64,000 bases of DNA. Origin: an uncultured Collinsella sp. (lineage in GTDB: Bacteria > Actinomycetota > Coriobacteriia > Coriobacteriales > Coriobacteriaceae). Shown piece by piece: positions 31,208 to 41,147 of this stretch (its first letter is position 1; each line of letters starts with the position of its first letter). The translations under genes were made by a program, and so were the position numbers. The DNA lies in the NCBI GenBank assembly GCA_959028445.1, contig CAUFRY010000001.1, positions 1 through 64,000 of the forward strand. Direction: 5' to 3'. Under the pieces are notes generated by a model that did no database searches, was not told where the DNA came from, and worked only from the letters and a program-made list of their open reading frames with translations.

Positions 31208-31990
31208 CTAGCGACCTCCGGCCAGCACCAGATCCTGCAGCGCCGAGTACACCTCGACGCGGCGCGGATCGTCCTGCTTATCGATGAGCAGCGCCATGGC
31301 ACCGCGGATATCGCCCTTGGGCGCGCCCTCGAGCGTATCCATAAACTCATTGGCCAGGTCGCGGCCGTAACGGTAGCCGCTCATGGCGCGAGCTTCGCGC
31401 TCGATGGCCACGCGCAGCTTGTACGGCACGCCGGGGTGCAGGATATCGGCCTGCTCGCCGGCGGCCTCCACCGTGGTCTCGGCATGGAGCTTTTGGTCCA
31501 GCAGACCGAGCGCCATGGCAAAGCCGTAGACGGTCTGCGCGGGGCTGGGCGGGCAGCCGGGGATATAGACATCGACCGGCAAAATCTTGTCCGTGCCGCC
31601 CCAGACGCAGTAGTTATCGTAGAAGATGCCGCCGGTGCAGCCGCACGCGCCGTAGGACACCACGATCTTGGGATCGGGTGCAGCCTCAAAGGCGCGCAGG
31701 GCCGGCATGCGCATGGCACGCGTCACGGCGCCGGTGTACAGCAGCACATCGGCGTGACGGGGCGAGGGCACGACCTTGATGCCAAAGCGCTCGACGTCAA
31801 AGACGGGCGTGATGGAACCGAAGATCTCGATCTCGCAGCCGTTGCAGCCGCCGCAGTCAACACGGTAGACGTACACCGAGCGCTTGATCTTCTTAAGAAG
31901 GGTCGCCTTGGCCTTCTCAATGCTCTCGTCGAGCTCGATCTTGGTCGGGCGGTACTGAAGCCGCTCGGGCAAAAGCGTGGGTTCGGCCAT
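31208..31990 (-). CDS. hyfI: Formate hydrogenlyase small subunit (HycG/HyfI, NuoB-like)
   Basis: A 260-residue iron-sulfur subunit of a group 4 [NiFe]-hydrogenase. It should carry the [4Fe-4S] cluster next to the nickel site, with Cys ligands in DCGGCNGCEIEI, YGACGCTGGI and IPGCPPSP, as in NuoB. A C-terminal extension of about 90 residues follows the conserved core and is longer than I would expect. It lies two bases before the next gene's end in the tightly packed operon. Function: passes electrons from the ferredoxin-like subunit to the NiFe centre. Confidence 0.93.
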   Translation of the reverse strand: MAEPTLLPERLQYRPTKIELDESIEKAKATLLKKIKRSVYVYRVDCGGCNGCEIEIFGSITPVFDVERFGIKVVPSPRHADVLLYTGAVTRAMRMPALRAFEAAPDPKIVVSYGACGCTGGIFYDNYCVWGGTDKILPVDVYIPGCPPSPAQTVYGFAMALGLLDQKLHAETTVEAAGEQADILHPGVPYKLRVAIEREARAMSGYRYGRDLANEFMDTLEGAPKGDIRGAMALLIDKQDDPRRVEVYSALQDLVLAGGR

Positions 31991-31992
31991 GG

Positions 31993-32709
31993 TTACTCCT
32001 CCTTCGTATCAAAATCCATGATGATGCCCTCGACCGGCGCAGGACCGGCAGGAATCTCGGGCGCATCGGGGTTGAGCTCGCGGTCGATATACTCCGGGTT
32101 CACGCCGTGGCCGCCCAGATACTCCATGCCGGGGCCCTGGGGCTCACCGGACGCAAGCGTCTCGTTGGCAGCCATGCCGGCAGCGTTGCCGGTCTTTACG
32201 GCCGAGGCGGCGCGCAGGGCGTCGAGCTCGCGCTTGCACTCCTGGCACATACCGACGGTACGGGCGGCCTGGATGGCCTCCATGCCGCCGGTCTTTTGCA
32301 GCAGGCGCTTGGCGTAGTCGATCTCCTTGTGCGGGGCAAACGGCTTGCCGCAACGCGAGCAGTGCTCGAGCGTGTAGACGCTCTTGCTGGTGAGGTCGTC
32401 TTTGCTCATGACGGCCAGCTCAAACTCCTCGGTGAGCTTGATGGCCTCCATGGGGCAGGCTTCCTCGCAACGACCGCAAAAGATGCAGCGGCCGTAGTCG
32501 ATCGACCAGGTGATGGTATCGGCCGCAAGGTCGGTGTCCATGCGAATGGCATCGGCCGGGCACGCCACGCCGCAGGCACCGCAGGCGATGCAGAGCTCGG
32601 CATTGTGCTCGGGCTTGCCGCGCATGTCCTTGTTGGTGGGGAACGGCGCAAACGGGTACTTGACCGTCGCGTCGCCGGCCTTGGCGTTAACCTTCCAAAG
32701 CTTCAGCAT
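31993..32709 (-). CDS. hyfH: Formate hydrogenlyase ferredoxin-like subunit (HycF/HyfH)
   Basis: A 238-residue NuoI-like subunit with two [4Fe-4S] motifs, CIACGACGVACPADAI and CIFCGRCEEACPMEAI. It also has a distal CSRCGKPF...CQEC set that may bind zinc or another cluster. It links the formate dehydrogenase module to the hydrogenase small subunit. The ATG at 32709 starts one base after the hyfG stop; the longer frame to 32832 only overlaps hyfG and is rejected. Confidence 0.92.
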   Translation of the reverse strand: MLKLWKVNAKAGDATVKYPFAPFPTNKDMRGKPEHNAELCIACGACGVACPADAIRMDTDLAADTITWSIDYGRCIFCGRCEEACPMEAIKLTEEFELAVMSKDDLTSKSVYTLEHCSRCGKPFAPHKEIDYAKRLLQKTGGMEAIQAARTVGMCQECKRELDALRAASAVKTGNAAGMAANETLASGEPQGPGMEYLGGHGVNPEYIDRELNPDAPEIPAGPAPVEGIIMDFDTKEE

Positions 32710-32710
32710 A

Positions 32711-34483
32711 TTAGAGCGCCTCCTCATCGAGCGGAGCGGCCATGGTGCCCTCACCCGCAAGCGGCGACTTGTCGCGCCAGACGTTCTCGAACTGCTCCTT
32801 GTCGAGCACGTGGTCGCGCTTGGCGGCGACATCGGTCACCGTCACGCGATCGGTGCAGGAGTAGCACGGGTCGAGCGAGCCGACGATCAGCGCCGCGTCG
32901 CCCACGGTGTTGCCGCGGAACATGTAGCGCAGGACCGGCCAGTTGCTGTACGTGGCCGCCTTGGCGCGCCAGCGGTAGCACTTCTGGTTGTTGCCGAGCA
33001 TGGCCCAGTGCACATCCTCGCCGCGCGGCGCCTCGGTGGCACCGATGGCGTACTTGTGCGGGGTGTACTCCCAATCCGTGGTAAGGATGGGGCCCGACGG
33101 GCAGTTCTCGAGCATGGTCTCGATCATGTCGATCGAATCGTAGACCTCCTGGATGCGGACGGCGGTACGGCCGAAGGCATCGCAGGTGTCGGCCGTGGCG
33201 GCGTGCATCTTTTGGACGTCCGGATCGGCGTAGCCGTCGAAGGGATGGTCAAAGCGCACGTCGCGGGCATAGCCCGAGCCACGCATGAGCGGGCCGACCG
33301 GCGAGAAGTCGCGTGCGATCTTGCGGTCCAAGATGCCGATACCGCTCGTACGCTCAATGAAGTTGGGCGTGGAGAGCAGCACGTCGACGAGTTCCTGAAC
33401 CTCGGAGCGCAGCTGGTGGATGGTCGTGAGCGTGGAGAGCTTCTGCTCGGCCAGGATATCGCGACGCACGCCGCCGATCACGTTGAGGCCGTAGGTCTTG
33501 CGGTGACCGGAGAGCTTCTCGGCCAGGTCCATGGACTTCTCGCGGACGCGGAAGAACTGCTGGAAGCCGGAGTCGAAGCCCGTGTAGTGCGACGCCAGGC
33601 CAATGTTGAGCAGATGCGAGTGCAGGCGCTCGACCTCGAGCATGATGGCGCGGATGTACTGGGCGCGCGGCGGGACATGAATGCCCTGGGCGCGCTCGAC
33701 GGCCTCGGCGTAGGCCACCGAGTGGGCGCAGCCGCAGATACCGCAGATGCGGTCGGCGAGGAACGTCACGGCGTCATAGTTCAGGCGCGTCTCGGCGACC
33801 TTCTCCATGCCGCGGTGCACGTAGAACAGACGGTAGTCGGCGTCGACGATCGTCTCGCCCTCAACGAACAGACGGAAGTGTCCGGGCTCGTCGGAGGTAA
33901 TGTGCAGCGGTCCCATGGGAACGAGCGTCGTCTCCTTGCCCTTGGTGTCGGCCAAGAACTCGTAGTTTTCCATGTCGCTCGCAGGAGCGGGACGGAAACG
34001 GTAGTCCATGGAGTCCTTGCGCAGCGGGTACAGGCCGCTGGGCCAGTCGTCGGGCAGCACCAGGCGGCGACGATCGGGCAGGCCCTCGGGGATCAGGCCG
34101 AACATGTCGCGCAGCTCGCGCTCGCCCCACACGCAGGCGGGGACGAACGGCGTCACGGACGGGAACGTCATCTTGGCGGGATCGACCTCGGTGCGCACGG
34201 TAACCCAGCCGGGGTCCTCCCCCTCCATGGAGATGACGTAGTACACGGCGTAACGGCCGCACAGGCTGCGCTCGTCGTTGCCGATGATCACGGGAATCCA
34301 GCCATAGCGCTCGTAATACAGGTAGTGGACGGCCTCGGGCAGCTTGTCCTGCTTGACGGTGATCGTCAGCTGGTCCTCACACTGCCACTCGACCTTCTCA
34401 ATGCAGCCCGGAACGGCGCGGCGCAGGGCCTCGACATGGCTCTCGCAGCGACGGGCATACACCTTGTTCTCAGTTTCAATCAT
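32711..34483 (-). CDS. hyfG: [NiFe]-hydrogenase large subunit, NuoC-NuoD fusion (HycE/HyfG)
   Basis: A 590-residue catalytic subunit that forms H2 from protons. Residues 1-160 are a NuoC-like domain, the rest a NuoD-like hydrogenase large subunit. The nickel ligands are C247/C250 (RICGICGCAH) and C540/C543 (DPCYSCTDR). A 44-residue tail follows R546. In the E. coli homologue HycI cuts after the Arg of the same motif, so this tail is the likely cleaved propeptide; the protease gene is in the operon. Group 4 type by its fusion and partners. Confidence 0.96.
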   Translation of the reverse strand: MIETENKVYARRCESHVEALRRAVPGCIEKVEWQCEDQLTITVKQDKLPEAVHYLYYERYGWIPVIIGNDERSLCGRYAVYYVISMEGEDPGWVTVRTEVDPAKMTFPSVTPFVPACVWGERELRDMFGLIPEGLPDRRRLVLPDDWPSGLYPLRKDSMDYRFRPAPASDMENYEFLADTKGKETTLVPMGPLHITSDEPGHFRLFVEGETIVDADYRLFYVHRGMEKVAETRLNYDAVTFLADRICGICGCAHSVAYAEAVERAQGIHVPPRAQYIRAIMLEVERLHSHLLNIGLASHYTGFDSGFQQFFRVREKSMDLAEKLSGHRKTYGLNVIGGVRRDILAEQKLSTLTTIHQLRSEVQELVDVLLSTPNFIERTSGIGILDRKIARDFSPVGPLMRGSGYARDVRFDHPFDGYADPDVQKMHAATADTCDAFGRTAVRIQEVYDSIDMIETMLENCPSGPILTTDWEYTPHKYAIGATEAPRGEDVHWAMLGNNQKCYRWRAKAATYSNWPVLRYMFRGNTVGDAALIVGSLDPCYSCTDRVTVTDVAAKRDHVLDKEQFENVWRDKSPLAGEGTMAAPLDEEAL

Positions 34484-34486
34484 TCG

Positions 34487-36046
34487 TTACTCCACCTCGC
34501 TCTGAGCGGTCTCGGTACCGAACACAGCGCGGTACATCGGCGTCGCGTGAAGTTCCTCGGTGCTCTGCTCGAGCACGATGCCGGTCGCGGTCTCCACACC
34601 GTGCACGAGAGGCAGCGGGGTGGCGATGCCAAACCACAAGATCATGACAGCCAGGATGATTTCGGGGATAAGCATGAGCGCCGGGGCCTCATGCTTGCCC
34701 ATGCCCTGGGGCGCATGGCCGAATACCGACTTGAGCGCGATGCGGGTGAGCGCGGAGATGGCCACGGTAAGACCGAGGGCGACCACGACGACCAGCCACA
34801 TGGGACCGGCGGTAACACCGGCGACAAAAGTCAGGAACTCGGAGATAAACATGCCAAAGGGCGGGAAGGCACCAAGACCGAGCAGTGCCAGGATGGCGAG
34901 CGCGGCGGTTGCGGGGGCAACCTCGACGACACCCTGGATCTTGGCCAGGCTACGCGTACCAAAGGCGTGCTGGATGTTGCCGGACACGCAGAAGGCAAGC
35001 GTCTTGGTAAAACCGTGGAACACGCAGTGCAGCAGGGCTGCGGCGATACCCAGCGGGCCACCGATACCCAGGCACAGGGCGATAACGCCCACGTTCTCCA
35101 CAGACGAGTACGCAAAGCGGCGCTTGAGGTCGTCCTGGCGAAACATCGAAAGTGCCGCCACCAAAATGGACAGCGTGCCGACGATCAACAGCAAAAATTG
35201 CGGATACTCGGCGCCCACGGCCTGGATGGTAAAGCCGTAGAAGCGCATGATCACAAGCATGGCGCACTTAAGCAGCACGCCAGAGAGCAGGGCCGAGACA
35301 GGGCTCGAGGCCTGGGAGTGGGCATCGGGCAGCCAAGTGTGCATGGGGAACAGGCCGGCCTTGGTGCCAAAGCCGATCACGATGAACGCAAAGGCGAGGC
35401 GCATGAGCGTCGGGTCGAACTGGTCGGCGTACGGCAGCACGCATGACAGGAATGCGGCCTCGTGGGCGTTGGGAATCACGTCGGCGGCGTTGGCGTAGAT
35501 CAGCAGCGTACCGAACAGGCCGAAGGCCACGCCGGCGGTGCAGACCATCGCATACTTCCAAGAAGCCTCGAGGGCCGTCTTGTTCTTGTAGATACCCACG
35601 AGGAACACGGTGGAAAGCGTAGTTGCCTCCACGGCGGCCCACGTGAGGATCATGTTGTTGGACAGGCACGCGAGCAGCATGGTGAACACAAACAGGCTAA
35701 ACAGCGCAAAATACTGCTTGGCGCGCTCGGCGGGCATGGAGCCCTCCTCGATATCGGCCTTTACATAGGGCAGCGAGAACAGCCCCGTAAGAAAACCGAT
35801 AAAGCCGATGAGCAGCACAAAGATGGCGCCCAGCGAATCGAGGTGAAACCACAGGCCAAGAGCGCTCGCGGTTTCGCCGCTCGTAAGGACGTCACCGGCC
35901 GTCATAATCGACAGCACCAGGACGGCTGCGACGGAGACCAGGTTGAGACCGGCAAATACGTTATAGGACGTATTCTTGGGCAAAAACGCCATGACCAGCG
36001 AGAACACCAAAGGAGTCGCGAGCAGGGCGAGAATCAACGTTTCCAT
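34487..36046 (-). CDS. hyfF: Hydrogenase membrane subunit, antiporter-like (HyfF)
   Basis: A 519-residue, polytopic subunit of the NuoL/M/N and Mrp antiporter family. It has about 14 predicted helices and the conserved GLFPMHTWLPDAHSQASSPVSALLSGV segment with Lys/His residues implicated in proton movement, plus HCVFHGFTKTLAF. Position between hyfE and hyfG fits HyfF. Presence of HyfD, HyfE and HyfF distinguishes this from the smaller Hyc complex and suggests stronger ion pumping. Confidence 0.9.
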   Translation of the reverse strand: METLILALLATPLVFSLVMAFLPKNTSYNVFAGLNLVSVAAVLVLSIMTAGDVLTSGETASALGLWFHLDSLGAIFVLLIGFIGFLTGLFSLPYVKADIEEGSMPAERAKQYFALFSLFVFTMLLACLSNNMILTWAAVEATTLSTVFLVGIYKNKTALEASWKYAMVCTAGVAFGLFGTLLIYANAADVIPNAHEAAFLSCVLPYADQFDPTLMRLAFAFIVIGFGTKAGLFPMHTWLPDAHSQASSPVSALLSGVLLKCAMLVIMRFYGFTIQAVGAEYPQFLLLIVGTLSILVAALSMFRQDDLKRRFAYSSVENVGVIALCLGIGGPLGIAAALLHCVFHGFTKTLAFCVSGNIQHAFGTRSLAKIQGVVEVAPATAALAILALLGLGAFPPFGMFISEFLTFVAGVTAGPMWLVVVVALGLTVAISALTRIALKSVFGHAPQGMGKHEAPALMLIPEIILAVMILWFGIATPLPLVHGVETATGIVLEQSTEELHATPMYRAVFGTETAQSEVE

Positions 36047-36049
36047 GGA

Positions 36050-36703
36050 CTACCCCCTCAGCTCGGACAGGTCGCGCGCATCGAGCGAGTGGGAGTCGTC
36101 CCAAATGCGACGCACGACGATGGACATGATGATGACGGCAAAGATGGCGTCGGTGGCGATACCGATCTCGATGATCTCGGGAGCGGTGGGGGCCAAAAGC
36201 GCGAGCGTCACATGGCTGCCGTTTTCCATAAGGCAGTATCCAAAGATCTGCTTCATGATGTTGCGCTGCGAGATGATGCAGGTGAGGCCCACAAAGAAGT
36301 GAGCGAAGCTAATAGCGAGCGCAGGCGTTGCGACCTCGGCCGTGGGCAGGCTGATCTGCGTCACGACGGCAAAGCAGATCGCGACCTCCACGGCGATGAT
36401 GCAAATGGCCCATGCAGGCTTAAGGCCGGCCTTGAGCGATGCGTCGCTCGGCTCACCCATCTTCTTGTATGCGCGGTTGAGGATATAAGGGACCAGGACG
36501 ACCTTGGTGATAAAGGCAGATCCGGCCCACATAAGCAGCTCCTGCGCACCGGTAGTGGCACCGAGCGTGGCGAGCAGTCCCACGAGCACCAGCGACTGCA
36601 CTGCATACCAGCTGATGGCATGCTTGATGTTCTTGGAGACGACCACCATGGTGGACGTGACGATCAGAAGGCCGCCAAGGATGTTGACGATCGAATAACC
36701 CAT
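36050..36703 (-). CDS. hyfE: Hydrogenase membrane subunit (HyfE)
   Basis: A 217-residue protein with about six hydrophobic helices. It resembles HyfE, which contains a NuoK-like portion, with a C-terminal ISQRNIMKQIFGYCLMENGSHV segment recalling NuoK-type motifs. It lies between hyfD and hyfF with gaps of 13 and three bases. Probably a structural and proton-path subunit of the membrane arm. Identification rests partly on gene order. Confidence 0.85.
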   Translation of the reverse strand: MGYSIVNILGGLLIVTSTMVVVSKNIKHAISWYAVQSLVLVGLLATLGATTGAQELLMWAGSAFITKVVLVPYILNRAYKKMGEPSDASLKAGLKPAWAICIIAVEVAICFAVVTQISLPTAEVATPALAISFAHFFVGLTCIISQRNIMKQIFGYCLMENGSHVTLALLAPTAPEIIEIGIATDAIFAVIIMSIVVRRIWDDSHSLDARDLSELRG

Positions 36704-36716
36704 GTCGTTCTACCTC

Positions 36717-38174
36717 CTAACCGATCCAGCTGGCCGAAAGCGGGCCGCTGACGATGACCATGATGATGAGCACGATGAACACAAACGCCATCGCGCGGGG
36801 AAGCGGGGCTCCCGCAGCGACCTCTTCGCTCGGCTCGCCGGGCAGGCAATAGCCCATCCACTTGAGGAACCAGGCGAAGGTGGCGACGGTCTCGGCGACC
36901 ATGATGCACACGAGCACCAGGATCGCGACGTTGCCGGCACCCACGGAGAAGCCACCGGCGATGATCTGGAACTTCGAGAAGAACGTGTTCATGGGCGGCA
37001 CGCCAGCAATGGCGAGTGCCGCGACACCAAAGCCCACGCCCGAGATCGGGTACTTCTTTACGATGCCGCGAAGCTTGGGCAGCATACGCGTGCCGAGCGT
37101 AAAGGAGAACGAACCGGCGATCAGGAAGAACAGCGTCTTGGCGAAAGCGTGGTTAAAGATGTGGCACACGGCGCCATCAAAGGCCAGCTGGCTGCCAAAG
37201 ACCGAAAGGCCCAGACCAAAGAACACATAGGAGAGCTGAGCGATCGTGGAGAAGGCCAGCAGACGCTTCATGTCCTTTTGCGGCAGGTACATAAGGAAAC
37301 CAAAGAGCATGGTGACCATGGCGTCGATAATGGCAACCCAGCCCACGATCTCGGGAATCTCGCCGGCAGAGACGAGTGCACGCGCGAACACGCACACGCC
37401 GACTTTGACCATCGAGGCACCATGCAGGTAGGCCGAAACAGGCGTCGGCGCCTCCATGGCCGAAGGCAGCCACATGTACATGGGAACCTGTGCGGACTTG
37501 GCCCAGGCCGCAAACAGCACGAGCAAAAGGACGATAGCCTTGAGCTTGGCGTCGAGGCCGGCAATCGCGGTAATGGCGAAGGTGCCGGTGTGGGCAAACA
37601 CGATGGCAGCGCCCAGATACAGGCCGAGCGCACCGATATGCGTAATGATCAGGGCCTTCATGCCGGCCTTCTTGGCCGTAGGCGTCATGTAGTAGCTAAT
37701 GAGGCCCCAAGAGCACGCACCCGTGATCTCAAAGAACACGAGCTGGCCCAAAAGGGTCGAGCTGTACACGAGGCCGGCCATGGCGCCGATGAAGGTCGCG
37801 AGGTACGCGTAGAAGCGACGACGCGGCGCATCGGGATGCTCACGGTTATTCTCGCTCATATAGGGAATCGAATAGATCACGACAAGCAGGCCGATACCCA
37901 CAAAGGCGGGCGCGAGCAGCGTACTCATGCGATCGAAGGTGAATCCCATAACGAGGGTCTGCCCAAACGAGATCAGGGGGACCTGCGTGTCGGGCATGCC
38001 GGCGCCAGCGAAATTCGCGGCGAGGGCGATGGTGCAGACCGTCGAGACGGCGGCACCCAAAACGCTGAACCACTTGGCGTACGGACGGGGGAACAGGGCG
38101 ACGAGCACCGAGGCCACCATCGGGGCCGCGATAGCGACCAAGCCGAGAAGGGGCAGACTGACTGCAAATGACAT
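36717..38174 (-). CDS. hyfD: Hydrogenase membrane subunit, antiporter-like (HyfD)
   Basis: A 485-residue member of the NuoM/L/N family with about 14 helices. The conserved region reads AWAKSAQVPMYMWLPSAMEAPTPVSAYLHGASMVKVGV, and a FNHAFAKTLFFLIAG helix follows. The second of three antiporter-like subunits encoded by the operon (HyfB, HyfD, HyfF). Order and length fit HyfD of the hydrogenase-4 complex. Confidence 0.9.
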   Translation of the reverse strand: MSFAVSLPLLGLVAIAAPMVASVLVALFPRPYAKWFSVLGAAVSTVCTIALAANFAGAGMPDTQVPLISFGQTLVMGFTFDRMSTLLAPAFVGIGLLVVIYSIPYMSENNREHPDAPRRRFYAYLATFIGAMAGLVYSSTLLGQLVFFEITGACSWGLISYYMTPTAKKAGMKALIITHIGALGLYLGAAIVFAHTGTFAITAIAGLDAKLKAIVLLLVLFAAWAKSAQVPMYMWLPSAMEAPTPVSAYLHGASMVKVGVCVFARALVSAGEIPEIVGWVAIIDAMVTMLFGFLMYLPQKDMKRLLAFSTIAQLSYVFFGLGLSVFGSQLAFDGAVCHIFNHAFAKTLFFLIAGSFSFTLGTRMLPKLRGIVKKYPISGVGFGVAALAIAGVPPMNTFFSKFQIIAGGFSVGAGNVAILVLVCIMVAETVATFAWFLKWMGYCLPGEPSEEVAAGAPLPRAMAFVFIVLIIMVIVSGPLSASWIG

Positions 38175-38189
38175 TGTTTCTCCCTTCTC

Positions 38190-39116
38190 CTACACGCCTA
38201 CGACCACGAAGACAAACGCCAGAACGGCGATGCCCACAACGGCCCAGGTCTGATTGCCAAGCACCTTAAAACGCGAGCGCGAGCAGGAGTTCTCGATCAC
38301 GCCGCACACGACAAAGTCGATCAGGCACTTCACCAGGAAGATGACCGCGCCCAGAACGGCGGCAGCGCCCACGGTCGCGGGCTCGCCCCAGGGGACGAAG
38401 ATCGCGCAGAACCAGGCGACGACCAGGACCTGCTTCATGGACATGGCGAGCTTTGCCATCGCAAGCGACGGGCCGGAAAGCTCGGCGAGCGGACCTTCCT
38501 GAAGCTCCTGCTCGGCCTCGGCCTGATCAAACGGCAGCTTGCCGAGTTCCATGTAGCAGGCGATCGCAAAGGCGATGCCGGCGAGAATCACGGCGACCGG
38601 CGCGTCGACGGCGCCCGTCATGATGTGCTGACCCATGGTGGCGATGTCGGTGGAGCCGCACACCAGGGCGGCGGCAAACAGCGCCAGCAGCATGGACGGC
38701 TCGATGAGCACGCTCATGAGCAGCTCGCGGACGCCGCCGATACCGGCGTAGGCGTTGGACGAATCCACACCGCAGAGGGCGAAGAAGAAGCGGGCGAGCG
38801 CCAGGCTGTACATGATGGTGATGGCGTCACCAAAGACCGGGATGGGGCTTTGTGCCGTAAAGAGCGGCAGGCCCATCGCGAGCATAAAGGCGACGGCGAA
38901 GAACAGCGGCGGCATAATGCGCAGCGCAAAGCTCGCGTCCTCGCTCTGGGACTCGGGGCGCGCAAAGAGCTTGGCCAGGTCGCGGTAGTCCTGCATGATG
39001 CTGGGGCCGCGACGGTTGTGCATCTTGGCGCGGATCACGCGACCGAGACCGGAGAAGAACGGCGCGACGGCCATAACGACCACGCCCTGCAGAACGGCAA
39101 GTACGATGTTGTTCAT
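38190..39116 (-). CDS. hyfC: Hydrogenase membrane anchor subunit (HycD/HyfC, NuoH-like)
   Basis: A 308-residue NuoH homologue with about eight helices that docks the soluble hydrogenase arm to the membrane. Conserved features are RVIRAKMHNRRGPSIMQDYRDLAKLF near the N-terminus and ELGKLPFDQAEAEQELQEG, the acidic loop typical of HycD/NuoH. Lies between hyfB and hyfD with short gaps, as in hyf operons. Confidence 0.93.
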   Translation of the reverse strand: MNNIVLAVLQGVVVMAVAPFFSGLGRVIRAKMHNRRGPSIMQDYRDLAKLFARPESQSEDASFALRIMPPLFFAVAFMLAMGLPLFTAQSPIPVFGDAITIMYSLALARFFFALCGVDSSNAYAGIGGVRELLMSVLIEPSMLLALFAAALVCGSTDIATMGQHIMTGAVDAPVAVILAGIAFAIACYMELGKLPFDQAEAEQELQEGPLAELSGPSLAMAKLAMSMKQVLVVAWFCAIFVPWGEPATVGAAAVLGAVIFLVKCLIDFVVCGVIENSCSRSRFKVLGNQTWAVVGIAVLAFVFVVVGV

Positions 39117-39128
39117 GCTCTCCCCTCC

Positions 39129-41147
39129 TTAACCCATTTGCACGGCGAGCACGAGGAACACCACGAGTGCCGCGACGATGTAGCAGATATAGATGCTGTA
39201 GTTGCCGCCCTCGAGCTTAGTCGCGAGGTCGGCGAGCTTCTCGACACCCTTATGCGGGGCATCGACGAGAACCTTGTCGGGTACGGGCTCCACAGCCTCG
39301 GCAACACCGGTGAGCTTCTGGAAGAAGTGCGCGATGGACCAGCAGACGGCCGTGCAGCGGTCGCGCAGCGTGTAGAGCGGCTGCATAAACCAGGACACCT
39401 CGGAGGCAAAGGTCGTGGCCACGACGGGCATATGCTCGTTGGGAGCATAGCCGCATGCCCACGGCTGGGACTTCTGCACCTTGCCGACGGTCTTGAGCTT
39501 GCGGTAACCACAGGCAAGGCCGACAAGCACCACAAGCGCAATGGCGATCGCGGGCGTGGAGGTGGCAGCGCCGGAGTACTGGTTCATGAGCTCCATGCCC
39601 TCGGCGGCAAACACGCCACCGTACGGATGCAGCACGGATGCGGCGACATCGACCAGCACGGGCGCGATCACGGGAGCACCAATGCCCAGCACGACGCAGA
39701 TGGCCGCGAGCAGGCCCTGCGCAAACACCATGGGGGCGGGAACCTCCTTGGCATTGGCCGCGGCCCCGGAGCGGGGCGCGGAGGCAAAGGAGACGCCATA
39801 GGCCTTGACGAAGCACGTGACAGCCAGCGCGCCGGTAATGGCAAGCGCGACGGCGGCGAACACGGCCACGATCATGACGGCCTTGTCGCCCTGCATGGCG
39901 GCATTAAAGAGCGACTGGTAGGTAAACCACTCGGACACAAAGCCGTTGAAGGGCGGGATGGCCGAGATGGCAAGCGCGCCAATGAGGAAGCAGATGGCCG
40001 TTGCCGGCATACGACGGAACAGGCCGCCCATCTTCTCCATATTGCGCGTACCCGTGGAGTACAGCAGCGCACCGGCGCCCAAGAACAGCTCGCCCTTAAA
40101 CATCGCGTGGTTAAACGTGTGGTAGAGGGCGGCCATCAGAGCCAGGACGGCGATGCCGACAGAGTTGAGCGCCATGGCGGCCATGGAGGCGCCGACGCCG
40201 AGCAGAATGATGCCGATGTTCTCGACGGAGTGATAGGCCAGCAGGCGCTTGATGTCATGCTCCTGCAGGGCGAAGGCCACGCCGAGGACCGACGAGATCG
40301 CACCGAAAACCATGACCATAAGGCCCCACCAGACCTGAACGCCCGAGGCGGAGAGCAGGTCGAGACCCACCTTGAGGATACCGAAGATACCGATCTTGAT
40401 CATGCCGCCGGACATGAGGGCCGACACGTTGGACGGCGCCTCGGGATGTGCCTTGGGCAGCCAGCCGTGCAGCGGGATGATACCGGCCTTGGCGCCAAAG
40501 CCAAAGAAGGCAAGCACGAAGCACACGGATGCGACCGCGGGGCTAAACTGCGTGGCGCGGAAATCCGCAAAGGCAAACGAGCCGCCGGCGAAGTTGGTCA
40601 TGGTGAGGAAGCTCGCCATGATGAGCACAAAACCAACGTGCGCGATCACAAAGTAGAGCCAACCGCCATGGATGGAGTTCTCGTTCTCCTCGATTACGAC
40701 CAGGAAGTACGAGGTCAGCGACATGAGCTCAAAGGCGACCAGGAACCAAAACACGTTGTCGGCGGTGATGACGAGCATCATGGACGCCACGAAGGTGTTA
40801 AAGAAGAAGCCGGCGCGGCCCTTTTTGCCCGGGTACTCATCAAAGTAGTTGAGACCGTAGATCGAACCGGCAAACGCGAGCACCGAGATGAGCGCCACGA
40901 ACAGGCCGGACAGCTGATTGAGCAGCAGCTGGAAATGGGCAAACGGGAAGAACACGATGGTGTCGACCGACGTGACATCGCCCAGCACGGCCTGAATACC
41001 GGCCACAAACGAAAGCACCGCGGCGGCGGCACCGATAAGGCAGCTGGCGGTCTTGGCGGCGTTATCGGCCTTGATCAGCAGAACCGAGGCGAGCGCACCG
41101 ATGCACGAGACGGCAAGCGATGCGATAAACAGCGTCATGCTATCCAT
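39129..41147 (-). CDS. hyfB: Hydrogenase membrane subunit, antiporter-like (HycC/HyfB)
   Basis: A 672-residue NuoL-like protein with about 16 helices. The antiporter core contains KAGIIPLHGWLPKAHPEAPSNVSALMSGGMIK and HTFNHAMFKGELFLGAGA. The C-terminal part (KSQPWACGYAPNEHMP onward) matches the cytoplasmic and terminal helix segment of HycC/HyfB. Its start overlaps the preceding polyferredoxin gene by eight bases, so translation is probably coupled. Confidence 0.92.
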   Translation of the reverse strand: MDSMTLFIASLAVSCIGALASVLLIKADNAAKTASCLIGAAAAVLSFVAGIQAVLGDVTSVDTIVFFPFAHFQLLLNQLSGLFVALISVLAFAGSIYGLNYFDEYPGKKGRAGFFFNTFVASMMLVITADNVFWFLVAFELMSLTSYFLVVIEENENSIHGGWLYFVIAHVGFVLIMASFLTMTNFAGGSFAFADFRATQFSPAVASVCFVLAFFGFGAKAGIIPLHGWLPKAHPEAPSNVSALMSGGMIKIGIFGILKVGLDLLSASGVQVWWGLMVMVFGAISSVLGVAFALQEHDIKRLLAYHSVENIGIILLGVGASMAAMALNSVGIAVLALMAALYHTFNHAMFKGELFLGAGALLYSTGTRNMEKMGGLFRRMPATAICFLIGALAISAIPPFNGFVSEWFTYQSLFNAAMQGDKAVMIVAVFAAVALAITGALAVTCFVKAYGVSFASAPRSGAAANAKEVPAPMVFAQGLLAAICVVLGIGAPVIAPVLVDVAASVLHPYGGVFAAEGMELMNQYSGAATSTPAIAIALVVLVGLACGYRKLKTVGKVQKSQPWACGYAPNEHMPVVATTFASEVSWFMQPLYTLRDRCTAVCWSIAHFFQKLTGVAEAVEPVPDKVLVDAPHKGVEKLADLATKLEGGNYSIYICYIVAALVVFLVLAVQMG

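Noticed and set aside
32510..35446. Plus-strand open frame of 978 codons
   Set aside because: Antisense to hyfH, hyfG and hyfF, which have clear homology and tight operon spacing. Same shadow composition as other antisense frames.
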